From Atopobiaceae bacterium (lineage in GTDB: Bacteria > Actinomycetota > Coriobacteriia > Coriobacteriales > Atopobiaceae): DNA of 64,000 bases. Shown in pieces: positions 1 to 8,331 of this stretch. The DNA lies in contig JAKVON010000011.1 of the NCBI GenBank assembly GCA_022482785.1, forward strand, positions 20,288 through 84,287, read 5' to 3'. Made by a program: the position numbers and the translations under genes. Every line of letters begins with the position of its first letter. Position 1 is the first letter of the stretch. The notes beneath the pieces are model-generated. The model made no database searches and was not told the origin of the DNA. It worked only from the letters and a program-made list of their open reading frames with translations.

Positions 1-1437
1 CAGGTGGGTGACCACGATGACCTGGTGGGTCGTGGCGAGGTCTGCCAGCACGGCGGCCAGGGCGACGGCCGTCGAGCCTCCCACGCCGGCATCGACCTCG
101 TCGAACACGAGCGTGTCGACGTCATCGGCCTCGCCGAGGGCGACCTTGCAGGCGAGCATGACGCGGCTCACCTCACCGCCCGAGGCGATGCGTCGCAGGG
201 GGCGCGGGGTGAGGCCGGCCGCAGGCCGGTAGAGGAACTCGACGCGCGAGGGGCCCGCCTCGGTCCACTCCTTCCGTCCGAGCGGCTCGATGGAGACCTC
301 GAGCTCCGCCGTGCCCATCTGGAGCCGTCCCATCTGCCCGACGACGGCCGCCGCGAAGCGCGGGGCCGCGGCGCGGCGCACCTCGTCGAGCCCCGACGCG
401 GCCCGGGCGAGGCGTCCCTCCGCGGCCTCGAGCGCCCGCTCGGCCTCGCGCTCCCTCTCCCCCGTGCCCCCCGCCGCCTCCACGAGCTCGGCGGCATCGG
501 CGCGGCGGCCGAGGACGTCTCCCATGGAGGGGCCATAGGAGCGCATGAGGCCCTGCAGGGCGGCCATCCGCTCCTGCATGCGGGCGAGCGACCCCTCGTC
601 GAGCTCGATCGACTCGCGGTAGCGGCCGAGGCCGAGGGCGACGTCCTCGACCTCGACGAGGGCGCTCTCGAGCGCGTCGGCGCTCCGCGCGAGGGCGTCG
701 TCGTAGGCGGAGGCCTGGCGCAGGGCGTCGACCGCCCGGGAGAGGCGGTCCTCTATGCCGTCGTCGCCCGCCAGCGCCTCGTGGGACTCCCCCGCCGCCC
801 GGAGGAGCGCCTCTGCGTGCTCGGCGATGGGAAGCTCGCGCTCGAGCTCCTCGAGCTCGCCCGCGGCCGGCCCGACCTCGTCGATGCGGGCGAGCACGAA
901 GCGCGCCTGCTCGAGGCGGTCGCTCGCCGAGCGCGAGAGCTCGCGTATGCGCCCGAGCTCGTCGGCGGCGGCACGGGCGTCGGCGAGGGCGGAGGCATAG
1001 GCCTCGTGGGCCCGGGCGGCGTCGGGCCCCGCCCAGGCGTCGAGGATGCGCACGTGGGACTGGGTCCCGAGGAGGATCTGGTGCTCGTGCTGGCCGCAGA
1101 GGTCGACCGTCGAGCCCACGCGGCCGGCGAGCTCGCGCACGCTGGCCATGCGGCCGTCGAGCTCGACGCGTCCGCGGCCGTCCGCCGACACGCTGCGGCG
1201 CACGACCATGCCGTCGGGCTCGCTGGGAAGGAAGACGCGGCCCTCGACGCAGAGGCCCTCGGCCCCCTCGCGCACGGCGCCCGCGTCTGCGCGTTCCCCC
1301 ACGAGGAGCTTGAGGGCGGAGAGCAGGGCGGTCTTGCCCGCCCCGGTCTCGCCGGTGAGCACGGTGAGGCCGTCGGCCGGGCGGATCGTGGCGTCCCTGA
1401 TGAGGGCGACGTCGGTCGCGTGGAGCTCGTCGATCAT
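1..1437 (-). CDS. recN: DNA repair protein RecN (3' end cut by window edge)
   Basis: SMC-like ATPase of double-strand-break repair. Only the first 479 residues are inside the window; the frame runs off at base 1. The Walker A motif GETGAGKT lies at residues 29-36, followed by a long alanine/arginine/glutamate-rich coiled-coil middle. Near the window edge come the ABC signature SGGEVSRVML and the Walker B stretch DEVDAGVGG, then VTHL. The ATG at 1437 directly abuts the nadK stop codon, so the two are co-transcribed. The order tlyA-nadK-recN is a familiar arrangement in Gram-positive bacteria. Identification is firm; only the C-terminal tail is missing. Confidence 0.96.
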   Translation of the reverse strand, partial: MIDELHATDVALIRDATIRPADGLTVLTGETGAGKTALLSALKLLVGERADAGAVREGAEGLCVEGRVFLPSEPDGMVVRRSVSADGRGRVELDGRMASVRELAGRVGSTVDLCGQHEHQILLGTQSHVRILDAWAGPDAARAHEAYASALADARAAADELGRIRELSRSASDRLEQARFVLARIDEVGPAAGELEELERELPIAEHAEALLRAAGESHEALAGDDGIEDRLSRAVDALRQASAYDDALARSADALESALVEVEDVALGLGRYRESIELDEGSLARMQERMAALQGLMRSYGPSMGDVLGRRADAAELVEAAGGTGEREREAERALEAAEGRLARAASGLDEVRRAAAPRFAAAVVGQMGRLQMGTAELEVSIEPLGRKEWTEAGPSRVEFLYRPAAGLTPRPLRRIASGGEVSRVMLACKVALGEADDVDTLVFDEVDAGVGGSTAVALAAVLADLATTHQVIVVTHL

Positions 1438-2289
1438 CTACTTGCCGACCTTGCCGTAGAAGACGCGGGACACCGCGTCGTAGAAGCCATGCGCGTTCGA
1501 GTCGAGCAGGATCACGTCGCCCTCCCCGCGTCGCACGCGGCACGAGACCGCGACGTCGTCTGCGCCCGTCGCGGCGCCGTCGACGAAGACGGAGCGGTCG
1601 ACGGGACGCTCGGGGGCGAGCACGAGCTCGACGACGTCGGAGCTCGAGGTGAGGAATGCGCGGGCGAGGATGGTGTGGGGCGCGATGGGCACGCACACCA
1701 TGCCGGTGAAGTCGGGGGTCACGATGGGGCCCCCGGCCGAGAGCGCGTAGCCGGTGGAGCCGGTCGCCGTCGAGACGACGAAGCCGTCGCCCCTCAGCCG
1801 GTCGATGTGGTTGCCCGAGACCGAGACGTCGAACTCCACCATGTCGCCGGAGGGCCCCCGCGTGAGGGCGAGGTCGTTCAGGGCGAAGCGGCGGTCGGTG
1901 AAGCTCGTGCCGTCGGGGCGGTCGAAGTCGATCTCTATGTCGAGGGTCGCCCGCCGGGACGCGTGGAGCTCGCCCGAGAGGGCGCGGGCGATGGTTCCCA
2001 CGATGTCCTCGGGCCCCGCCCCCGTGAGGAAGCCCAGGTGCCCATAGGAGAGGCCGAGGATTGGTATCTCGCGGTAGCCCACGATCCCCGCGGCGCGCAG
2101 GAGCGTGCCGTCCCCTCCCAGGGAGACCACCAGCGAGCAGTCGCTCGGATCGACCTGCGGCTTGCGGATATGGGCCTTGTCCTGAGCCCACACGACCTCG
2201 ACGCCCTCGTGGCCGAGCCAGGCGTCAAGCGTGGCGGCACCCTCGAGGGCCTCGGGGCGAGAGTAGTTCGGAACGAGGAGTACCTTCAC
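1438..2289 (-). CDS. nadK: NAD kinase
   Basis: ATP-dependent phosphorylation of NAD to NADP in the cytoplasm. The 283-residue product carries the family GGDGT motif (58-62), an NDLAL segment and a TATGSTGYALSAGGPIV stretch, all diagnostic of NadK. The frame is open further upstream, but I chose the GTG at 2289 because it gives the standard MKVLLVPN beginning. It also has a GGGAG-type ribosome site a few bases before it, whereas the upstream extension is low-complexity. The stop touches the recN start, and tlyA ends 76 bases upstream. Length is normal for the family. Confidence 0.95.
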   Translation of the reverse strand: MKVLLVPNYSRPEALEGAATLDAWLGHEGVEVVWAQDKAHIRKPQVDPSDCSLVVSLGGDGTLLRAAGIVGYREIPILGLSYGHLGFLTGAGPEDIVGTIARALSGELHASRRATLDIEIDFDRPDGTSFTDRRFALNDLALTRGPSGDMVEFDVSVSGNHIDRLRGDGFVVSTATGSTGYALSAGGPIVTPDFTGMVCVPIAPHTILARAFLTSSSDVVELVLAPERPVDRSVFVDGAATGADDVAVSCRVRRGEGDVILLDSNAHGFYDAVSRVFYGKVGK

Positions 2290-2365
2290 GTTCGCTCCCT
2301 TCGGCAAGCTCGCGCGGACGCCGCGAGGGCGTGCGCATCCCATCGAGAAGCAGTGTAGCACCGCC

Positions 2366-3142
2366 TCAGCCGAGGCCGACGACGCGGGCGAGGTCGATGT
2401 CGGACGAGGGGACGCCACGCTCGCCGAGCAGCAGGTACTCGACGTTTCCCCGCCTGCCCGTGATGGGGCTCGGCACGGCTCCCGCGACGCCGAGGCCGCC
2501 CGCCTCGAAGGCGGAGGCGACCTTGGCGAGCGCCTCGAGGCGCACTGCCGGGTCGCGTACGACGCCGCCCTCCCCCACCTGCTCGCGCGCCGCCTCGAAC
2601 TGGGGCTTCACCAGGGTGAGGAAGCGGCCGCGGGGCCCCAGGAGCGCGAGCACGGAGGGGAGCACCGCCTCGACGGAGGTGAACGAGACGTCGCAGACCG
2701 CGAGGTCGATCGTCGAGTCGCGCCCGGTCCGGGCCACGTCCCGGATGTTCGTGCGCTCGAGGAGGGTCACGCGGGGGTCCGTGCGCAAGGACCAGTCGAA
2801 CTGGGCGTACCCGACGTCGACGGAGAGCACGCCGGCCGCGCCGCGGCGCAGCAGGCAGTCGGTGAAGCCGCCGGTCGAGCAGCCCACGTCGAGGCAGGCG
2901 AGGCCGGTGGGGTCGACGTCGAAGGCGTCGAGGCCGCGCTCGAGCTTGAGCCCGCCTCGGCCCACGTAGGGCAGGTGGCTCCTCACGTGCAGCTCGAGGC
3001 CAGGCCTGACCTGCTCGCCAGGAGAGTCGAGGCGGCGGCCGGCGGTGGAGACGTCGCCGGCCAGGACCGCGCGCAGGGCGTCGTCGGTGGTGCGGAAGAG
3101 GCCGCGTGCGACGAGCTCCGCGTCAAGCCTCACGCGCCTCAT
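2366..3142 (-). CDS. tlyA: TlyA family rRNA (cytidine-2'-O)-methyltransferase
   Basis: TlyA proteins methylate 2'-OH groups of cytidine in 16S/23S rRNA; older annotations call them hemolysins. The 258-residue protein has an N-terminal S4 RNA-binding domain (about residues 1-60). A Rossmann SAM-binding motif LDVGCSTGGFTDCLL follows at about 83-97, then catalytic-type DVS and LVKPQFE segments. Its ATG overlaps the xseB stop (ATGA), implying translational coupling in the nusB-xseB-tlyA-nadK-recN operon. Confidence 0.93.
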   Translation of the reverse strand: MRRVRLDAELVARGLFRTTDDALRAVLAGDVSTAGRRLDSPGEQVRPGLELHVRSHLPYVGRGGLKLERGLDAFDVDPTGLACLDVGCSTGGFTDCLLRRGAAGVLSVDVGYAQFDWSLRTDPRVTLLERTNIRDVARTGRDSTIDLAVCDVSFTSVEAVLPSVLALLGPRGRFLTLVKPQFEAAREQVGEGGVVRDPAVRLEALAKVASAFEAGGLGVAGAVPSPITGRRGNVEYLLLGERGVPSSDIDLARVVGLG

Positions 3143-3426
3143 CAGGAGGCGTCCCCCGAGCGGGCAGGCGCATCCGCCTCGGCCTGCGGTGCCGGGTCGC
3201 CGCCGCCTTGGGAGGCCATGGCCTCCATCTGGGCCTTCTCCTCGGGGGAGAACTCTATCTTGTCGACCATCTCGACCGCGCGCGAGCCGAGCGCGATGGC
3301 CTCGTCGAACAGGTCGAGGGAGCGCTCGAGGGAGGTCTGCCGGTCGCGGACCGAGGTGACGATCTGGTCGAGCCTGCCGGTCACGTCGTCGAAGGTCTTG
3401 TAGGAGCTGGTGTCGATCCTCGCCAT
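3142..3426 (-). CDS. xseB: Exodeoxyribonuclease VII small subunit
   Basis: Small helical subunit that activates XseA for single-strand DNA degradation. The 94-residue protein has the family pattern F..VTGRLDQIV...R.TSLERSLDLFDEAIALG, followed by a low-complexity acidic/alanine tail that makes it slightly longer than usual. It starts one base after the nusB stop and overlaps tlyA by ATGA. The large subunit gene xseA, often adjacent, is not in this window. Confidence 0.92.
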   Translation of the reverse strand: MARIDTSSYKTFDDVTGRLDQIVTSVRDRQTSLERSLDLFDEAIALGSRAVEMVDKIEFSPEEKAQMEAMASQGGGDPAPQAEADAPARSGDAS

Positions 3427-3427
3427 G

Positions 3428-3874
3428 CTACTCGTCCCCCTCGGCAGGCGGGCGCACGTCGGCGTCGAGGCCGCGGGCGATGCCTCCCAGGACGCCGTTC
3501 ACGAACTTAGGGGAGTCGTCGGTGCCGTAGGCCTTGGCGAGCTCGACCGACTCCGAGATGGCGACGGCCACGTCGACGTCGGGCTCGGCGAGCATCTCGT
3601 AGGCGGCGAGGCGCAGGAGGCTCCTGTCGACCGACGGCATGCGGGACATCGACCAGTTTTGGCTGGCGGCGGCGATGGTCTCGTCGAGACGGGGCATCAT
3701 CGAGCCGCACCCGCGCGCGAGCGACTCCGCGTAGGGGTCGAGGGGCCCCTGCGTGATCGCGTAGTCGCCGGAGAGGACGTCGTCGACCGTGCGGCCCGTC
3801 GCATCGGCCTGGAACAGAATCTGCAGGGCCTGGCTGCGCGAGAGGGTCCTCCCGCTGAACTTGCGCTCTGGCAC
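3428..3874 (-). CDS. nusB: Transcription antitermination factor NusB
   Basis: NusB binds the BoxA RNA element with NusE (S10) in antitermination complexes. The 148-residue product is all-helical in pattern, with the conserved end segment VDRSLLRLAAYEML...V.INE-like (here ISESVELAKAYGTDDSPKFVNGVLG). The frame is open far upstream through Asp23. I chose the GTG at 3874 because a strong AAGGAG site overlaps the Asp23 stop codon at proper spacing and gives the usual NusB length. Confidence 0.93.
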   Translation of the reverse strand: MPERKFSGRTLSRSQALQILFQADATGRTVDDVLSGDYAITQGPLDPYAESLARGCGSMMPRLDETIAAASQNWSMSRMPSVDRSLLRLAAYEMLAEPDVDVAVAISESVELAKAYGTDDSPKFVNGVLGGIARGLDADVRPPAEGDE

Positions 3875-3879
3875 TTGCG

Positions 3880-4242
3880 CTACTCCTTGGGGAACACGAG
3901 GTCGTCGATGCACACGTCGACCGATGAGACCTCGACGCCGATCTGCTCGGTGACGGCCGACGCGACCGCCGAGCGGATGTCGTCGGCAAGCTTGACGAAG
4001 GGATAGCCGAAGAAGGCGGCGACGCGGACGGTGACGTGCAGCTTGCCGTCGACGACCTCGCAGTCGACGCCCTTCGTCTGGTCTGCGGCGGGGGTCTGGG
4101 TGAACATGCCGATGAGGCTCGAGGTGAGGTTGCGCCCGTCGACAGACGCGACGCCGGCGACCTTCTCGGCGGCCATGCCCACGACCGTGGCGATGACGCC
4201 CTGGGAGATGGTTATGCCTGAGATGACGATCTCGTTGTCCAT
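3880..4242 (-). CDS. Asp23/Gls24 family envelope stress response protein
   Basis: A 120-residue Asp23-domain protein: GVIATVVGMAAEKVAGVASVDGR near the N terminus and VDCEVVDGKLHVTVRVAAFFGYPF in the centre match the family core. Family members associate with the cell envelope or lipid metabolism in Gram-positive bacteria; the biochemical role is not settled. It lies between efp and nusB, the standard neighbourhood in Bacillota and Coriobacteriia. Its last codons carry the ribosome site of nusB. Confidence 0.9.
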   Translation of the reverse strand: MDNEIVISGITISQGVIATVVGMAAEKVAGVASVDGRNLTSSLIGMFTQTPAADQTKGVDCEVVDGKLHVTVRVAAFFGYPFVKLADDIRSAVASAVTEQIGVEVSSVDVCIDDLVFPKE

Positions 4243-4322
4243 GGAAGATCCTTTCCGCGGGTCTCGGGGGCCCGAGCCCGATGGCCGATGCAGGCTGCAC
4301 CGCTTCCGAACGCGATGCTCCG

Positions 4323-4328
4323 AGTATA
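4323..4328 (-). promoter_or_regulatory. Probable -10 element for the asp23-nusB-xseB-tlyA-nadK-recN operon
   Basis: TATACT on the minus strand, about 80 bases before the asp23 start, in the 111-base gap after efp. No close TTGACA match at 16-18 bases; TTCGAC lies 15 bases upstream. Confidence 0.5.
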
Positions 4329-4353
4329 ACCCGCCCGGACGGAGTCGAAGGCG

Positions 4354-4920
4354 CTAGACGCGGCCCACGAACTTCCCGTCGCGCGTGTCGATCTTGATGC
4401 GCTCGCCCACGTTGAGGTACATCGGGACGTTGATGGTCGCGCCCGTCTCGATCGTGGCGGGCTTGGTGCCGCCCTGGACGGTGTCGCCCTTGAAGCCTGG
4501 GTCCGTCTCGGTTATCTCGGCCTCGATGAACATGGGCGGGTTCACGCCGAGCAGCTCGGCGTCGGCGTAGAGGAGCTGGCAGGTGTCGTTCTCCTTGAGC
4601 CACTGCGCGTTGTCGCCGATGAAGTCCGTCGGGACGGGAATCTGCTCGTAGGTCTCGTTGTCCATGAAGTAGTAGTCGGCGCCGTCGTTGTAGAGGTACT
4701 GCATCTCCTTGGTGATGAGCTGCACGTTCTCGAACTTGGAGCCCGCGTTGCACGTCTGGTCGCCGATGACGCGGCCGCTCTTGAGGTCCTTGATCTTGTA
4801 GCGGACGAACGCGCCGCCCTTGCCGGGCTTGACGTGCTGGAACTCGACGAGGGTGTAGATCTTGCCGTTGATCTTGAGGCCCATGCCGTTCTTGAACTCT
4901 GCAGTTGAGATGGTAGCCAC
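4354..4920 (-). CDS. efp: Elongation factor P
   Basis: EF-P rescues ribosomes stalled on consecutive prolines. The 188-residue length is normal. The KOW-like N domain contains the loop KPGKGGAF, with Lys34 at the position modified in other bacteria. The OB domains include the typical DETYEQI-like segment and a C-terminal IDTRDGKFVGRV. No EpmA/EpmB-type or YmfI modification enzyme is visible in the window. It has its own promoter and heads the gene run towards asp23. Confidence 0.96.
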   Translation of the reverse strand: MATISTAEFKNGMGLKINGKIYTLVEFQHVKPGKGGAFVRYKIKDLKSGRVIGDQTCNAGSKFENVQLITKEMQYLYNDGADYYFMDNETYEQIPVPTDFIGDNAQWLKENDTCQLLYADAELLGVNPPMFIEAEITETDPGFKGDTVQGGTKPATIETGATINVPMYLNVGERIKIDTRDGKFVGRV

Positions 4921-4979
4921 GTGAAACTCTCTTTCTGTTCCGAAGAATCGCCCGTTCGGGCAAGGTATGCACCTTAAAG

Positions 4980-4985
4980 ACTATA
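4980..4985 (-). promoter_or_regulatory. Probable efp promoter -10
   Basis: TATAGT on the minus strand, 59 bases before the efp start, with CTTGCA 16 bases upstream as a weak -35. Confidence 0.55.
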
Positions 4986-5008
4986 GCCGCCCGAGGTGCC
5001 GTGCAAGG

Positions 5009-5035
5009 AAAAAGCACGAGCGGGAGGCCGTGTGC
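5009..5035 (-). terminator. Possible terminator after the DUF956 gene
   Basis: An imperfect hairpin (GCAC/GTGC outer pair, CGG/CCG inner pair) is followed on the minus strand by a TTTTT run, just downstream of the stop at 5048. Confidence 0.45.
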
Positions 5036-5047
5036 CGGGCGCGGAGG

Positions 5048-5434
5048 CTAGGAGCGCCTCAGGATCATGTTCCCCAGGCGCTTGAAGCCGAGCTTGACCA
5101 CGTCGAAGAAGCTGAGCGAGCGCACGAGCCTGTCCTCGGGCACGTGCCCCCTCATGGCGCGCAGCGTTGCCTTGTTGTCGCGCGTGGAGAAGGAGTACCT
5201 GCCGTTCTGCTTGGTGAAGATGACGAAGCGCGAGATCGCCTTTCCCCCTCCCAGGACGGAGGCGGCCACGTGGTCGACCTGGTCCCAGGGGATCTGGATG
5301 TAGTCCTCGGGGTTCTTCTCGTTGTAGAACTCGACGGCCTTGTTGCCGATCATCATGTCGCCATACGTGGCAAGCCCGAGGAAGGACGTCGCCCTCTCCG
5401 TGTACTCCACCTCGCTGTTCTGGGATTGAGCCAT
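5048..5434 (-). CDS. DUF956 family protein, mannose PTS accessory (ManO-like)
   Basis: A 128-residue soluble protein with the DUF956 pattern: an N-terminal TSFLGLATYGDMMIGNKAVEFYN and the central IQIPWDQVDHVAASVLGGGKAISRFVIFT. Family members are encoded at the 3' end of mannose-family PTS operons in Bacillota and are thought to modulate them; the mechanism is not known to me. Here it follows the EIID gene after a 139-base gap containing a long RNA hairpin, so its expression may be set separately. Confidence 0.85.
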   Translation of the reverse strand: MAQSQNSEVEYTERATSFLGLATYGDMMIGNKAVEFYNEKNPEDYIQIPWDQVDHVAASVLGGGKAISRFVIFTKQNGRYSFSTRDNKATLRAMRGHVPEDRLVRSLSFFDVVKLGFKRLGNMILRRS

Positions 5435-5471
5435 CTTGTCTTTCGCTCCTTTGCCGATGCGTCCAAGAAAT

Positions 5472-5530
5472 GGGGCCGCATCCCCACCTGATCTCTTCTC
5501 AGAGTTCTCAAGTGTAGGGGATGCGACCCC
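5472..5530 (-). repeat. 14-base inverted repeat between EIID and DUF956 genes
   Basis: The arms at 5472-5485 and 5517-5530 pair along all 14 bases on the minus-strand RNA, with one G.U wobble. On the plus strand the same position would be an A.C mismatch, so the structure fits the transcribed strand. The loop is 31 bases. No U-run follows the hairpin (ATTTCTTGG), so a processing or stability element is as likely as a terminator. Confidence 0.6.
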
Positions 5531-5573
5531 AAAACGTCCAGTGGATCTCAGGAGAGAGAGTCCACCCTAGGTG

Positions 5574-6491
5574 CTACAGAAGGCCGATGACGCGACCGAT
5601 GATGCCCACGGCGAAGAGCGCGAGGATGATCGTGATCGGCGAGACGCCCTTCTTGAGGAGCTTGCAGCAGAGGAGGGTCAGGCCAACCGCGGCGAGGCCG
5701 GGGATGAGCTGGTCCAGGTTCTGCTGAAGGGTCGTGACCTTCTCGGCGTTGAGGCCGTTGGCACCGAGCGAGGCGTACTGCGTGAGGGCGGTCTTGATGC
5801 CCGCGGCGTCGCCGGTGATCTTGGTCCAGTCGATGAAGGCGCCATCGGACTGCGTGACCGTCGAGACGATGGGCTTGAACGAGATGGAGACCCAACGCTC
5901 GACCAGCGCGCCGATGATGAACATGCCGAGGATCGAAGCGCCCTGGGTGACCCTGCCGAGCAGTCCGCCGGAGAGGTCCTTGGCGATGTCGCTGCCGACC
6001 TTGTAGCCGAACTCCTGCGTGTACCACAGGAAGGCCACGCGGATGATGTTCCAGGCGAAGAAGAACAGGAGCGGGCCGACGATGCTGCCGGTGAGGGCGA
6101 GCGATGCGCCGAGGGCGCCCAGGATGGGGCGCACGGTGAACCAGAAGACGGGGTCGCCGACGCCGGCGAGCGGGCCCATCATGCCGACCTTGACGCCCTG
6201 GATGGCGGCGTCGTCAACGGGGGCGCCGTTGGCACGGTCCTCCTCGAGCGCCAGGGTGACGCCGATGACGGGGGCGGACACGTAGGGGTGCGTGTTGTAG
6301 AACTCCAGGTGGCGCTTGAGTGCCGCGATCTGGTCATCCTTGTTGGGATAGAGCTTCTTGATGGCCGGGATCATGGAGAAGCACCAACCACCGTTCTGCA
6401 TACGCTCGTAGTTCCAAGAGCCCTGCAGGAACTGGTGACGCAAGCAAACTGCCCAACGATCAGACTTTTCAAGCGAAATCTTGTCTGCCAT
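5574..6491 (-). CDS. manZ: PTS mannose/fructose/sorbose family transporter subunit IID
   Basis: Membrane subunit of a mannose-class phosphotransferase permease; it pairs with EIIC to move the sugar. The 305-residue product begins MADKISLEKSD and contains QFLQGSWNYERMQNGGW, the GVKVGMMGPLAGVGDP hallmark and C-terminal membrane segments (about 155-185 and 250-305). The ATG at 6491 has a purine-rich site within the 16-base gap after EIIC. Sugar specificity cannot be read from sequence alone. Confidence 0.94.
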   Translation of the reverse strand: MADKISLEKSDRWAVCLRHQFLQGSWNYERMQNGGWCFSMIPAIKKLYPNKDDQIAALKRHLEFYNTHPYVSAPVIGVTLALEEDRANGAPVDDAAIQGVKVGMMGPLAGVGDPVFWFTVRPILGALGASLALTGSIVGPLLFFFAWNIIRVAFLWYTQEFGYKVGSDIAKDLSGGLLGRVTQGASILGMFIIGALVERWVSISFKPIVSTVTQSDGAFIDWTKITGDAAGIKTALTQYASLGANGLNAEKVTTLQQNLDQLIPGLAAVGLTLLCCKLLKKGVSPITIILALFAVGIIGRVIGLL

Positions 6492-6507
6492 GGTAATGCC
6501 TCCTTTC

Positions 6508-7326
6508 CTACTCGTAGTCGTTGAGGATGTCGCCGAGCGCGTCGCCCGAGCCGCCGCCATTGCCGCCGCCCTGGGTCGCGGCCTCCTTGAGGCCGAGGTA
6601 CAGGATGGCAAGCGAGATGCCGATGAGGCCGAGTGCGATGAGCGTGAGCGAGCTGATGGCCGCGAGGACGAAGCCGAGGATGAAGAACGGCCAGACCTCG
6701 TTGGTGGCCATCATGTTGATGACCATCGCGTAGCCGACTGCAGCGACCATGCCGCCGCCGACGGCCATGCCGCCGGAGAGCCATGCGGGCATGGCGTTCA
6801 GGGCGTTGGTCACGATCTCGGCAGGCACGAAGCACAGGATGGCCGCGGGGATGGCGATGCGGACGCCCTGCATGAGGATAGCGGCGATCTGGAGGGCGTC
6901 GATGGCGCCCATGTTGTCCTTCTCGGCCGCAGCGTCCATGGCGTGGACGATGGGGATGGCCAGCGTACGGCAGACCATCGTGAGGAAGAGGCCGGCGACC
7001 GACAGAGGCACGGCGACAGCGATGGAGGTGGTGATGACCGTCGAGGAGTCGGCAGAACCGCCGTTCAGGGCGAGCACCATGATGATTGCGGAGGCGACCG
7101 ACGCGAGAGCGGCGTCAGGGGCGACGGCAGCGCCGATGTTGGCCCAGCCGAGGGCAATCATCTGAAGGGAGCCGCCGAGGATGATGCCCTCGGTGGGGTG
7201 CCCCGTGACGATGCCAATGAGCGTGCACGCCACGATGGGCTGATGGAACTGAAACTCGTCCACGACACCTTCCATGCCGGCCAGAAGCGCGACGATGACG
7301 ACGAGAATGATGGAAATCGGGTTCAT
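6508..7326 (-). CDS. manY: PTS mannose/fructose/sorbose family transporter subunit IIC
   Basis: A 272-residue polytopic membrane protein of the EIIC-Man family. It starts MNPISIILVVIVALLAGMEGV and carries the conserved TGHPTEGIILGGSLQMIALGWANIGAAVAPD region. A glycine-rich stretch (GGGNGGGSGD) near the C terminus is a small lineage-specific tail. It sits 9 bases after EIIAB and 16 before EIID, so the three are one transcription unit. Confidence 0.94.
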   Translation of the reverse strand: MNPISIILVVIVALLAGMEGVVDEFQFHQPIVACTLIGIVTGHPTEGIILGGSLQMIALGWANIGAAVAPDAALASVASAIIMVLALNGGSADSSTVITTSIAVAVPLSVAGLFLTMVCRTLAIPIVHAMDAAAEKDNMGAIDALQIAAILMQGVRIAIPAAILCFVPAEIVTNALNAMPAWLSGGMAVGGGMVAAVGYAMVINMMATNEVWPFFILGFVLAAISSLTLIALGLIGISLAILYLGLKEAATQGGGNGGGSGDALGDILNDYE

Positions 7327-7335
7327 TGATTCCTC

Positions 7336-8331
7336 CTATCCTTTGTTCGAAGCGAGTTCGGACTTTGCCTTCTTGAGCATTCCGTCGAAAGACTCCGGAG
7401 AATCGGCCGGCACCTTGCGGACATCAAAGGTAATGCCCTTGGCCTGCAGCTTCTCGAGCGTCTTGACGTCGTCCTCGCCCATTGCGATTGCGTTGGAGAC
7501 GACGACCTTGCCCACGGAGTGAGCCATGGAGCCGAGGTTGACCTTCTTGATGTCGACGCCGCCCTCGACCGCGCGGAGCAGGTCCTGCGGGGTCTCGAAG
7601 AGGAGCATGGCCTTGGTCGCGCCAAAGCGGGGATCCTTGGCGACGGCGATCATCTTGTCCACGGGGACGACGTTGACATGGACTCCTGGGGGCGCAGCCT
7701 GCTCGATCATGGACTTGCGCAGGTCGTCGTGAGCGACGCCATCGGAGACCACGATGATGCGGTCAGGGCTGGTCTGCTTGGTCCACGTGGTGGCCACCTG
7801 GCCGTGCAGCAGGCGCGTGTCGACGCGCACGAGCACGAACTTGATGTGGCCGTCCCCGAGCACGGTCCCCTCGGGAATGGAGCCGGAGATGCCAGCCGCG
7901 ACGGGGGCGGCCGCAGCTGCGGCGCCTGCGGGGGCGAGGCTCTCGGGCTTGACCTTCACGCCGTCCTTGCCGACGGTCACCAGCGAGCTCGCGAGCTCCT
8001 GGGCGGACTTGGCATTCGGACGCGAAGCGAGGGCCTCGATGAGCATCGGAAGGTTGAGACCCGTAACGACTGCCCAGGAATCATGCTTGGACAGGATGCC
8101 GCTCGACTGGTTGAAGGGCGTGCCACCCCAAAGATCGCAAAGGATGAGCACCTCCTTCTGGTCGCTCAGCTTGGCAATCGCCTTCTCGAGAGCAGCCTTG
8201 AAGTCATCAGGGCCCATCTCGGGCATCAGGGTCACAGCCTCGACGTCATCTTGCTTGCCGAAGACCATCTCCCCTGACATCTTGATGCCCTCGGCGAACT
8301 TGCCGTGGGTAGCCAGGACGATACCTACCAT
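7336..8331 (-). CDS. manX: PTS mannose-family fused EIIA-EIIB component
   Basis: Cytoplasmic phosphocarrier of the same permease, 331 residues. The EIIA domain (1-130) has its active histidine at residue 9 in LATHGKFAEG. An alanine/proline linker covers about 131-149. The EIIB domain (about 160-331) has its histidine near residue 176 in RVDTRLLHGQVA. Phosphate flows HPr to EIIA-His to EIIB-His to sugar. First gene of the operon; no PTS regulator is adjacent. Confidence 0.95.
   Translation of the reverse strand: MVGIVLATHGKFAEGIKMSGEMVFGKQDDVEAVTLMPEMGPDDFKAALEKAIAKLSDQKEVLILCDLWGGTPFNQSSGILSKHDSWAVVTGLNLPMLIEALASRPNAKSAQELASSLVTVGKDGVKVKPESLAPAGAAAAAAPVAAGISGSIPEGTVLGDGHIKFVLVRVDTRLLHGQVATTWTKQTSPDRIIVVSDGVAHDDLRKSMIEQAAPPGVHVNVVPVDKMIAVAKDPRFGATKAMLLFETPQDLLRAVEGGVDIKKVNLGSMAHSVGKVVVSNAIAMGEDDVKTLEKLQAKGITFDVRKVPADSPESFDGMLKKAKSELASNKG

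Noticed and set aside
4..2358. 784-residue plus-strand open frame
   Set aside because: It is antisense to recN and nadK, both of which carry clear family motifs. Its residue composition (Arg/Gly/His/Asp-rich) is typical of a GC-rich shadow frame.
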